Under the pieces are notes generated by a model. It did no database searches. It saw only the letters and a list, made by a program, of their open reading frames with translations, and was not told the origin of the DNA. From positions 1 to 32,136 of the forward strand of contig JAPTJF010000592.1 of the NCBI GenBank assembly GCA_029339195.1: 32,136 bases of DNA, given 5' to 3'. This document shows positions 20,701-30,200 of the stretch, in pieces (position 1 is the first letter of the stretch; every line of letters begins with the position of its first letter). The stretch comes from Micractinium sp. NFX-FRZ (taxonomy: Eukaryota > Chlorophyta > Trebouxiophyceae > Chlorellales > Chlorellaceae). The position numbers were made by a program, and so were the translations under genes.

Positions 20701-23700
20701 GAGCAATGTGGACGAGAGCCTGATCAACACGGATCTGATTGAGGCGCTGGTGGCGCACCTGCTGTCCAACCGGCCACGTGGCGGCGGCGGCGGCGGCGGG
20801 GGAGGCAAGGGAGGCAAGGAGGACGACGCCAGCGCGATCCTCATCTTTGCCCCGGGTGCGCTGAGGCGGGGGGGCCCAGGAGGGCGGGACTGGGGGCGTT
20901 GGGTGGAACGTCAGGGACTGCTGCGCGGGGTGAGCATGGGCGCAAGGGCGTGTCGCAGCAGCGGGAGCACAGGGAGAGGCTGGCCAGCCCGGTAGCGCCC
21001 GCTCAGCTTCTCACCCGCCTCCCTGCCTGCCTTGCCAACGCAAGCCCTCCCTGTCAGATCGCGGATGCACACTCGTGCATCTCCGGCCATTTGCACGAAT
21101 ATAAGCATCTGCCTCCTCCGCGCGCCAACCCATGTGCAGGCGCGGACGAGATTAGCCGCATCTGCCGCACACTGTCGTCCTCGGGCCGCGTGGCAGCGGC
21201 GGCAGGCGGCGGCGGCGTGCAGGTGCTGCCCCTGCACGGCGGACTGCCGCCGGCGCAGCAGACGCGCGTGTTCAACCGGCCACCCAAGGGTGTGTTGCTT
21301 GCAGGCCTGCTTGGCCGCCCGTGTGCGTGCTCTTCTTGCCTCTGCGCCTGCCTGCCTGCCTGAATGTTTTGTTGCCCAGCCATGCCTTCCCCCAGCCTCC
21401 CCTGGCACCCCCTAGCGGGCTGCCCTCCATCCCTTCATCCTTCCCTTCCGCCCCCTCTTTTCTCGCCCCCCTGCCCAGGCGTGGTCAAGATTGTGGTGTC
21501 AACTAATGTGGCTGAGACGTCGATCACAATTGATGACGTGACTGCCGTCATTGACACGGGGCGGGTCAAGGAGATGCGATTTGACGCGGCGCGGGGCGTG
21601 GCACGGCTGCAAGAGACGTTTGTGTCGCAGGTAGGGCTGTCTTGCGATTGCTGGGTAATATATAATGAGAGGTAAAGGTAGGATGCGTTGTGAAGTTGGT
21701 AAGTTGAGGGTGTGTGCAAGGCGGTGCAGAGGTGGGTGGGTTTGGGCTGCAAGCTGCAGAAGGCTTCCTGTGTTCTCAGGGGGAGGCTAGGGCATCTGCG
21801 GGCGTGGCCTGTAGTCGGCAGGCACGCAGGGGAGGCAAGCAGGCACGCCCCTGCTGCCCCGGCATGGAATGCCGCCATGTTTCACACTGCATCCTTTGTA
21901 TCGCTGCGCACTCGGTTGCAGATATCACATGATGTTAAGGGCGAGTCACATGCCTCTCATGTGCGCCCTTTGTGTGTCCCTCCTCACGCCCGCAGGCAGC
22001 AGCGCAGCAGCGGCGCGGCCGTGCCGGCCGCGTGCGCCCCGGCGTGTGCTACCGCCTGTTCAGCCAGCGCACGTGGGGGCGCATGCCGCGGGACACGCCG
22101 CCGGAGATCCAGCGGGCGCCGCTGCAGGTGAGGGCAGGCTACTGGGGTGAAGGACTGGGAGTGAAACGCTTATGTCTGGCAGCCTGCTCTTGACTGCATG
22201 CCAGGGTGCGGCGAAAAAAACGCCCGCTTGTGGCGGCTCTGCGCTCCTGCTTCCCTGCATGACCACCCTGCTCTACACACCGTCCTCCCCTCCCCTCCCT
22301 TCCCTGCATCCATTCCATTACTTGATGGCTTGTGCTGGCTTGGTGCTAATGTCAAGGGCATCCTAGCAGCCCCACCACCTCCCGCTCCTTTTCCCAATGT
22401 CCCTGCTGTTCCTCCCTTCCCTCCCCTTTCCTCATGCGCCCCCGACGCCGTCCCTGGCCCCCGTCTCACCTGCAGGGCCTGGTGCTGGACGTGAAGGGAA
22501 TCCTGGGGGCACACACCGACGTGCCGGCGCTGCTAGCTCAGATGATCACCCCGCCAGAGCCTGTCGCGCTGCACCAAGGTGTGTGCGCTGTGGTTGCATG
22601 CTGCGCTGCCCGTGTGCTGTGCTGGCTCATGATCACACCGCCAGAGCCTGTCGCGCTGCATCAAGGCGGGTCAGTATGTGCGTTGTGGCTGCGTGCTGCG
22701 CTGCCCGTGTGCTGCGCTGCGCTGTGCCACTTGAGCAGCAGCACTTGTGGGACACAGAGCTGGCATATGGCTGCCTGCCCCTTTGCTGCTGCAACCACCA
22801 AACCAGCCTGCCCTCCTGCCTGCTCTCACGACCGCCCCAACACCCACCGCCTGCCTGCCCCGCTGCAGCCCTCACCTCGCTGCGCCTCATCGGCGCCCTG
22901 GACGCCTCGCCAGCTGGCGCGCTCACCTCGCTGGGCCAGCACCTCACCCGCATGCCCTGCGACCCTCGCATCGGCAAGATGCTGCTGTATGGGTCGCTGC
23001 TGGTGAGTAGACATGCGACTGAATACCACGTTTCTATGTCATGTTGTAACCGGGCTGGTGGGGCCGTGGGGCAGCATGCAGCGCTGGAGGTGAGTCAAGG
23101 AGACCGGAACCGGGCTGGAGGGGGTTAGGGGGCGCAGCAATGGAGCCGTGGAGATGAGCCAGGGTGACCGACCTGGATGAGGGGTGATGGAAGTGGGGAC
23201 TCAAGGCAGCGATCCGTCAACCCGGTACCTCTCATCACAAGAGGAGCCGAGGGGTGCAGCTGGGTGGGACTGTGAGGAGTGGGCACGCCTTGCTGTCCTG
23301 CGCAGGCCCCTTGACCTGTGCCCGCCACCCTCCCTCCCTCTCTCTCTCTTCCCATGCTGCAGCGCCGCATGCAGCCTGTGCTCAGCCTTGCCCCGCTCCT
23401 CCGACCCACGTCTGCCCTCCCTCCCTGCCCTTCCTGCCCCACCTCCACTTGCTGCTGCAGCGGTGCTTGGGCCCCATGCTGACCATTCTCCCCTCCCTCT
23501 CCTTCTCCCCTCCCTCCTCCCAACCCTCCCTTCAATCCACTTGCTGCTGCAGCGCTGCTTGGACCCAGTGCTGACCATTGCGGCAGCGCAGGGATGGGGC
23601 CGGCCCATCTTCTTTTCCCCTCCCGACAAGCGCGACGAGGTGGGCTGTGCTTGCGAGATGCTGCTTGAAGCGCCAGAGCTTTATGCTGCGTGTGCCAGTT

Positions 23701-26700
23701 CTTGTGCGGGTGTCCGCCAGCATGCTGCACTTTGCCTGTCTATCGGCGCCGGCAGACGAGCAAGAGGGAGGGAAGTGAGTGCTCAGGTGGCACCAGCTGG
23801 GTGCCACCTGTCTGGCCTGTAGCTGCGCTTGCATAGTAGCCTGCACCTTCTTTGACCGCCCCATCCACCACAGCCCACCCCACCGCACCAGCCATGCCAC
23901 CCTGCACCGTCACTCGCCGTGGCATCCCACCACCCGCCCCTCTCCCCACCCCTCCCGCGCCCACACCCAACAGGCGGAGGCCGCACGGCGCTCAGTGGCT
24001 GCGGGCGTGGCAGCCTCCAAGAGCGACCATCTGGCTGTGGTGGCAGCATACAACTCGTGGCGGGCGGTGGTGGAGAAGGAGGGGCGGCAGGCGGCGCATG
24101 AGTTTTGCGGGCGGAACTTTTTGGCGGACCAGGCGCTGGATGTGAGTGGCTTGGCGCTGTGGTACCGTGGTACTGTGGTACTGCGTGCTTGGGTACTGTG
24201 GGTGATGTCTAATGTCGTGCGGCGCACCAGGCTTTCATTGGACTGTGTGCTGGATGTGAGGGCACTCTGCAGGGTCCTGTATGGGGTGGTACCTCGTGGG
24301 TGATATCTCTGGGCAAAGCTTCAGGGCGGCTTCACGCGAATCTTCGGGGTCCACGTCTTCCTGGTGCGCCTGCAGAGTGGTACTGCTGAGTACTCCTGCG
24401 CACCTGGTGAGACAACCCCTTGCTCACGGGAACCGCCCCTCCCCCCCCCCTCCTCCTCCTCCCCCACCCCCTCCCGCCCCTGCCAGGCCATCGACGCGGG
24501 GCGGCAGCAGTACGCCGAGCTGCTGGCTGACCTCGGCTTCATCCCGGCTTCCTATGCTGCCGCCGCCTCTGCGGCCCGCGGCCGGCGCGGCACCGGGGCC
24601 AAAATGAGCACGGCAGTGAGCAACCCCTATGGCCAGGGAGGCGATGCCCCGCTGCACGAGGTGGATGAGCACTCGGCCAACGCGCGCACCGTCAAGGCGG
24701 CGCTCTGCTGCGGCTTCTACCCGCAGGCACGGTTGCAGGGCCACGGGGGCGTGGGAGGCATGCAATGCTGGGCAGCAAGGGAGGGGAGGGCAAACATGAG
24801 GGGCCCTGCCAGGGACTGGGCATGCATGCGAGGGCTGCTAGGGTGCTGCTGACTCTCTGACTCCGGCCTCCCCATTCACTCCCTCATGTGGTGAGGACAT
24901 GGGCCTCACCCACCACCTTCTGCCCATTCTTGCCCCATGGCCTTCCCGTCCCGTTTGTCCTCATCAGCATCTCCCCCCTCTCAACCCCTCCCAACTAGCT
25001 TGTTCTGCCCCCCCGCAGCTGTTGCGTGTGGGAACACCCCGCCGCCAGGTGTACACAGGTGCACAGCCCTCCCCTTTCCCCCACCCCCTCACCGTTTGAT
25101 TCCCCCCAGTCCCGCCCTCTCACACGGACCCGCTCTGCATCTCCCATCCTTTCCTCCCGCAGCTGCTGCGTGTGGAGCACCCCGCTGCCAAGTACACAAA
25201 GGTGCATGGAGGCGCGGTGGAGACGGATGCAGACCCGAAAGCCCTGCGCTTCTTCGACCGAGAGCGAGGTGGCGCGAGGGGCGTGGGCGGGCGGGCGCAA
25301 TTCGCATGTGTCTGGTCTATTACATAGTTTATTGCTGCCATCCTCAATATTGATATCCCTGCCTGGCCGTTTGCCCGCCCGCCTCCCACCCCGCCCGGCT
25401 CGCTGCCCTTTGGCCGCTTTGTAGCCTCTTTCTGCCCCCAGGCCGCTTGCCAACCTGTTTCCGGCCCGCCACCTTCAAGCCACCCAGTATCCCACCCTTG
25501 AAAAGCCATGCCGCTTATTGATTCCATGCAGGCCGCGTCTTCCTGCACCCCTCCTCGGTCAACTTTGCGTGTGGCAAGTTTGAGAGCGGGTGGCTGGCGT
25601 ACAGCGAGATTGTGGAGACCTCCAAAGTGTTTGTGCGCGAGAGCAGCATGGTGCCCGTGTACGCCGTGCTGCTGTTTGGAGGTGGGCAGGACGTGTGTGG
25701 TGGCTGTTCGGCTGTGGGAGGGACGTGTGTGTCTGCTGTTTGGAGGTGGGCATGTGGTGTGCGTTCGCTGCCTGGAGGTGGGTGGGCGGTGTGTGTCTGC
25801 TGTTTGGAGGTGGGGCGAGTGTGTTTGTTTGCGTGTGTGCCTTGCTCCTCTTTATAGGTGGCTGGGGACCCAGCAGAAGAGGCATGCGTTGAGGCTGCCA
25901 CGTTCTTGGTGGGGCGATGGGCGGTAGCGCACGGTGCATGCTACTGTTCAGGGTGGGCTGGCCCGGGCCCTGCGGGCGAGGGATGGTGGTGGTGGGGGGC
26001 TATGGTCTGCTATGGCGGGGCACAGGCGAGGTGGATGGAGACCCCCTCGGGTAGAGGGTGGGCGCAGCGCAGCACAGCATGCACAGCGGGGCGCAGCCGA
26101 GGGTCTGAGAACTGGCCCCTTCAGGCATCCCAGGCCCTTGCTCCCTCCTCCTGCCTGCCCGCCCACTGTGCCCACATCCCAGCGGTGACCAATCCCCGTC
26201 GGTGCCCACATCGCCCCTGTGTGCAGGCAGCATCGAGGTCCAGCACGAGCAGGGGCTGCTGCGGGTGGACGGCTGGGCCAAATTCAAGGCACCCGCACGC
26301 ATCGCAGGTGGGTGTGGTGGGGCAAAGAGAGGCGTGCAGCAGCCTGTCCTGCTGGCCTGCCCTCCCCGCCCTGCGGCCTGCTGCCTGGCATGGCAGCCCA
26401 GCCATACACTGTGGCTGATACTCCCGGTCTCCATCTGCCTGGGCACGTGTGTCGCATTCTGGCCTGGCAGGCAAGCAGTGTGGACTTGCCTCACAGCCAC
26501 ACCTTTCAGCAAGGTACCACCACCTCTGCCCCCCTGCCCTGAGTACTGCTGTGCAGTGCTGGTGCGCGAGCTGCGGAACGAGGTGTCACGCCTGCTGGCT
26601 GCAAAGGTACGCCATCAACCTCGGTTGAATGAAAGCTGCACTGTGTTACCCTGTGCTGTGCTGTGGTGTGCTGCCTATGCCGATTCAAGTAGGGGGCGCT

Positions 26701-26904
26701 GGTTGGTGGTTTTGCTTCGGGCAGTCCCTTGGTTCGATGAACCTGTATTTGCAGGCCACTCGTGCCCGGCTCATGCCACCCGCCCCTCACGCCTGGCCCG
26801 CCTCCCGTCCTCTGGCGCCACAGGTGGCAGACCCCAGTTTGGATCTGGGGCGCAGCCGAGTGGTGGAGGCGATGCACCACCTGCTGGCCAGCGACGGCTT
26901 CTGA
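15050..26904 (+). CDS. DExH-box RNA helicase, DHX29/DHX57 (plant DExH7) type, 1587 aa, 25 exons
   Basis: Exons: 15050-15102, 15262-15787, 16061-16186, 16485-16553, 16778-16902, 17080-17411, 17757-18826, 19063-19273, 19515-19582, 19914-19977, 20216-20350, 20505-20855, 21140-21289, 21479-21630, 21996-22127, 22476-22578, 22869-23002, 23553-23639, 23974-24141, 24487-24726, 25163-25268, 25532-25681, 26227-26307, 26557-26606, 26824-26904. Domains: C2H2 finger C40-C43-H56-H61; dsRBD-like region ~170-250 (KSPKLLLHEWC, then EQRAAVAALHRV); UBA-like ~349-398 and ~463-505; RWD ~523-640; helicase core with GATGCGKST 758-766, DEVH 859-862, SAT 893-895, STNVAETSI 1101-1109 and QRRGRAGR 1149-1156; then winged-helix/ratchet and OB-fold regions ending near 1587. 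Family members unwind RNA, several in translation initiation. All catalytic motifs are intact. Gly-rich inserts interrupt the region between SAT and motif IV. The intron after 16553 needs a GC donor; the one after 24726 may use GC, or a GT donor 24 bases later (adding ARLQGHGG). The DEVH codons are split by an intron after DE. Exact orthology to DHX29 or DHX57 is undecided. Confidence 0.88.
15951..15974 (+). repeat. Ghost copy of exon 3 start, with stop codon
   Basis: After GGGGCAG, the bases 15951-15974 read VVVPHPD and a TGA. The real exon 3 at 16061, after CCCGCAG, reads VVMPHPKQ. The spacing is 110 bases. Use of this acceptor would end the protein at once. Confidence 0.65.
17684..17719 (+). 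repeat. (CCTG)9 microsatellite in helicase intron 6
   Basis: Nine units of CCTG lie 37 bases upstream of the acceptor of exon 7. Similar CCTG or CAGG runs occur in other introns (9023-9041, 11811-11827, 20075-20095). Confidence 0.9.
19793..19855 (+). repeat. Ghost copy of exon 10 (DEVH exon) with intact acceptor
   Basis: Both the ghost and the real exon 10 (19914-19977) follow TCCTCCCCTGCAG. The ghost reads VQEQSIKSTLLRLLYA against the real VHERSIESDLLLLLLRG; 25 of the first 33 bases match, 121 bases apart. A possible donor, CCG|GTTTTC, ends the ghost after 63 bases, one base short of the real exon, so its inclusion would shift the frame. It would also replace the His of DEVH by Gln. Confidence 0.8.
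22538..22720 (+). repeat. Tandem duplication of exon 16 end plus intron start, ghost donor mutated
   Basis: The sequence for MITPPEPVALHQ occurs at 22542-22578 (end of the real exon) and again at 22629-22665, 87 bases later; 35 of 37 bases match. The following intron sequence (TGCTGCGCTGCCCGTGTGCTG) is also duplicated. The real donor CAAG|GTGTGT has become CAAG|GCGGGT in the second copy. Confidence 0.88.
23341..23579 (+). repeat. Three tandem acceptor plus exon-start copies before exon 18
   Basis: Three times a CT-rich tract ends in GCTGCAG followed by related coding sequence: 23363 (RRMQPVLSLA), 23461 (RCLGPMLTIL) and 23553 (RCLDPVLTIA, the real exon). Steps are 98 and 92 bases. Copies two and three match at 23 of 27 bases. 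Family conservation (RCLDP-LTIA in DHX57-type helicases) shows the last copy is the functional one. Confidence 0.88.
24131..24265 (+). repeat. Second copy of the exon 19 donor region
   Basis: The real exon end GCGCTGGAT|GTGAGTGGC (24133-24150) is echoed at 24248-24263 as GTGCTGGATGTGAGGGC. The copy is short, so a chance match is possible. Between them lie short GTGGTAC repeats. Confidence 0.5.
25019..25067 (+). repeat. Ghost copy of exon 21 start with intact acceptor
   Basis: After CCCCGCAG the ghost reads LLRVGTPRRQVYTGAQ. The real exon at 25163, after CTCCCGCAG, reads LLRVEHPAAKYTKVHG. The copies are 144 bases apart and differ by substitutions and small indels. Confidence 0.75.
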
Positions 26905-27284
26905 TCCCCAATCATTCAGTTAATCAATCAATCAATTACAAATTTGCTAATGGCCCTCCGGGCTTGTTCTGCTCATCTCGGCAGCCCACACCCTGGTATT
27001 CTTTTGTTGGCGATCTATTTGATTGTGACATGGCTCTTTGGTGAATCGCCTCGATGGTGACAGTTGAGGGTTGGTATTCAAAGGAGAGAGAGGCACAGGG
27101 AGAGTCAGGCGGCATGCTGGCCACGGCCGTCACGCTGCGCCAGCCTGGCGGCGACTGCGCGCACACTTGCTCCAAACAGGCGGCGGCGCATGGCGCTGAC
27201 CGTTCCTGAGCACTGCTGGATCCTTGTGTGACGCCTATAAGCTCGCCTAGTCGATCCTAGGGAGCCCCAGCCGCCGCCAGCAGC
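26905..27284. other. Intergenic region between helicase and PDCD2
   Basis: A compact 380-bp spacer. It starts with an AT-rich tract containing TCAATCAATCAAT near 26924 and ends with the PDCD2 promoter and 5' UTR. I see no gene in it and no TGTAA signal. Confidence 0.5.
27236..27241 (+). promoter_or_regulatory. TATA-like element upstream of PDCD2
   Basis: TATAAG lies 44 bases before the PDCD2 ATG in otherwise GC-rich DNA. The distance would leave a very short 5' UTR. The assignment rests on motif and position only. Confidence 0.2.
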
Positions 27285-30200
27285 ATGGCCCGCGAGCGAG
27301 AGGAGCCGGACTCGGATGTGGAGTCCGAGACGGAGTGCGAGTGGCTTCTTGGGTTCGTTGAACAGCCGCGCAAGCGCACCGACCTTCTGCGCCACCGCTT
27401 CCCGAGCAAAGTCGGCGGCCGGCCGGCCTGGCTGGACCCGCTGCACCTGCCCACGGACGAGCAGTTGACGTGTAGGGTGACGGGCAAGTCGCTGGACTTT
27501 CTGCTTCAGGTGGGCGGCAGCAGCGGCGGCGCCTGGTCGGGTTGGGCGCATGCGGGGATGTGACCGTGCCGACGCGTTGTTTTCTGGCGCAACCCTTGCC
27601 GATTGCAGCTCTTCATGTGCATGTCATTCCTGTATTGTGTGCACAAGGGAATGTAACGGCAGGGCGGCACATGTCACTCCAGCCCTCTGCCCTGCTGCCT
27701 GCCGGCCGCCGCCAACCGCCGCTCACCTGCTTGCCTGCCCCTCCACTCTTTGCTTCCTTGACAGGTGTATGCTCCTGTAGACGACAACCCGGCTGCCTTC
27801 CACCGTGCGGTGTCGCTCTTCATCTCACCAGACGGAGACAAGCTGGCGCAGGCGGGCACAGGTGAAGCGGCTCCAAGTGCTGCTGCCTTTCCTGCCTGCT
27901 GCTGCTGCTGCCTCTTTCAGTGGGCCCCGGCCTGCCCAGGCTGTGCTGCATGGCAGGGCAGCAGCTCCTGTGGCTGTGCATGAAGGGGCAGGTCGTCAAA
28001 CGGAGGTCTGACAATAAGCACAGTAATGCGCGGCACTGCCTCCCAGCGGCCCCCAGCTGACGGTGCCAGTTATGCCCCCCTGCTCTGCTGCTGTGCCCCT
28101 GTTGTGCCGCAGTGCGCGCGCTGCGCTGCCAGCTGCCGCGCAGCAACCGGTTTTACCCGACGGAGCCACCCAAGAAGACGGACATCCGCCCGCCGCAGCT
28201 GCCAGGTCAGCGGCATGTGTGTTTGGCGTGGTGTGTGGGGAGCAGACGCGGTGCCACTTGCCATGCTATGACGTCTGTCGGCTACCAGGGCGGGCGGGGG
28301 GCAGGAGGGACGACTGCTGGCCCCCCACTGGTCCAATATGTCGTCACGACTTGCTTGACACTCATTGGACACCCTGCCGCCGCCTGCGGTGCCATATCAA
28401 GTGGTGCAGGGGATGGCCACATGCGCCCGAACGGCCCACGCCCCGTACATCCTAAACCTCCACCTTATTGCAACCGCCCGCACACAACTTACAACCCAAT
28501 ATCAATCCGGACCCAGCTTTGCCTCTTTTGTTTGGATTGGGGTGCAGAGGACGACCGCCGCGCCTCGCTAGCACGCGACCGCTGGCGGGTGGCAGCGCAC
28601 GAGCAGCAGGCGCAGCAGGCGGCGGCGGGAGCGGCGGCGCAGCAACAGAACGGCGGCAGCGGCGAGGCAGGCCAGCTTGGGGAGCAGCAGGCGGCAGACA
28701 GTTTAAGCGGCAGTGGGGGCGAGCCTCGGCTGTACCCTGAAGGGGAGCTGGTGGTTGAGCCGGAGCAGGATGGGAGCGACGATGACGGGGCGGGCGGGGA
28801 CGAGCGCGTGCGGCAGCTGGTGCAGGCGTACCGCCAGCAGGGCGATCAGGTGAGGCGTACTGCCAGGGCTGTACTGCCCACCTGTATGGGAGGGTGTGGT
28901 GTGCGTGCTGGATTGCCTTGTGCGCGTGTGCGGCGCTTGCAGACAGGATTGTGTGTGCACAGGACAAGGAGCGTGTGTCTGAGGAGGCAGGCGAGATGGT
29001 ACTGAGCAGATGGTACTGAGGGCGGTACTGAGCTCACCTCATCCGCCCACCCTCCTCTGCGGTGTGACTGTTCCGTGCATTCACATGCTATCGAAGCTCT
29101 CATGGCTCCCCACACATGGCTCCCATGTCACAGGCAGTGGGCTACTCTGAGGAGGAGCTGCCCTCCAGCCTGGTCAACGAGCTGGAGGAGCGGCTGTCGC
29201 CGGAGCAGCGGCACTTTGCGGCCTTCCAGGCGCAGGTGAGCTCACAGTCGTAACATCATGTGCAATCTGTGTGTGTGTGGGGTGTTGTGGTGGTGTGCTG
29301 GTGATGGTGGGGGGCCGTCACATAGCAGCGGGGTTTTGTGGCCCTGCCAGGCGCAGGTGAGCTCACCGCACTACAGTGCTCGCCCGTGTGTGGGTCGGTG
29401 AGGGATGTTGGGTCAGGCACTGTGCGGCATTGTGCAGCCTGCCAGGCGCAGGTGCATGTGAGGCTCACCGCTGGTTGAAGCCACCTGCGTGGCTGGGCGG
29501 GGCACTGGGGCGGGGATGTCGAGTCAACAGGGAGCAGCGGCATTGCCACACACCTTCCATCTGCCTCCCTCCCTTCCTTCCCCCCTCCCCGCCTGCCTGT
29601 CCCTCCCCTCAGGTGGGCAAGGAGCCCTCCCAGTGCCTGCGCTACTGTTTTGACCCGGCGGCCAAGCCGCTGTGGCCCAGCAGCAAAAACATCCCAGGGC
29701 CCGGTGAGGGGGCAGCGCAGCCGGGGATGGGGCTGCGCCTGCTGCGGGGCGTGTGCCTGCCGACTGCGGGTGCGTGCTGTGCAGCAGTGCGCTGCCCGCC
29801 TGCTGTGCCTGCCCGCGCACCGGCCGTGTGGCGTCCCCAGGCAACAATGTGCACTTGCTTGTTGCAAGTGTGTGTGTTGAGTGGGCCAGGCGGCTGCTGC
29901 TGCGCTGTGCTGCTGCGGACATGTGCCTGGGTATTCTGCCAAAGCTGCACTCCACCTCCCCCAATGCCAGTCTGCCACCTGCATGCCACTGCCACTCACG
30001 CACACGCCTTCCCTCCCGGCCTCCTCACTGCCTCCTCCTCCCCCCGCCTGCTGCAGCCGACATCCCCAACTGCGAGCGGTGCGGCGCCCCCCGCCAGTTT
30101 GAGTTCCAGGTCATGCCCCAGGCAAGCCCGGTTGGTTGCATTTGTTCTGTCTGTTATACAGGTGCAGGCTGACTTGCCACCCCGCGGCCTCTCTGAGCCT

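Noticed and set aside
23363..23470. The first two copies before exon 18 considered as real extra exons
   Set aside because: The family sequence at this point has a single RCLDP-LTIA segment, and neither copy has a donor that would keep the frame.
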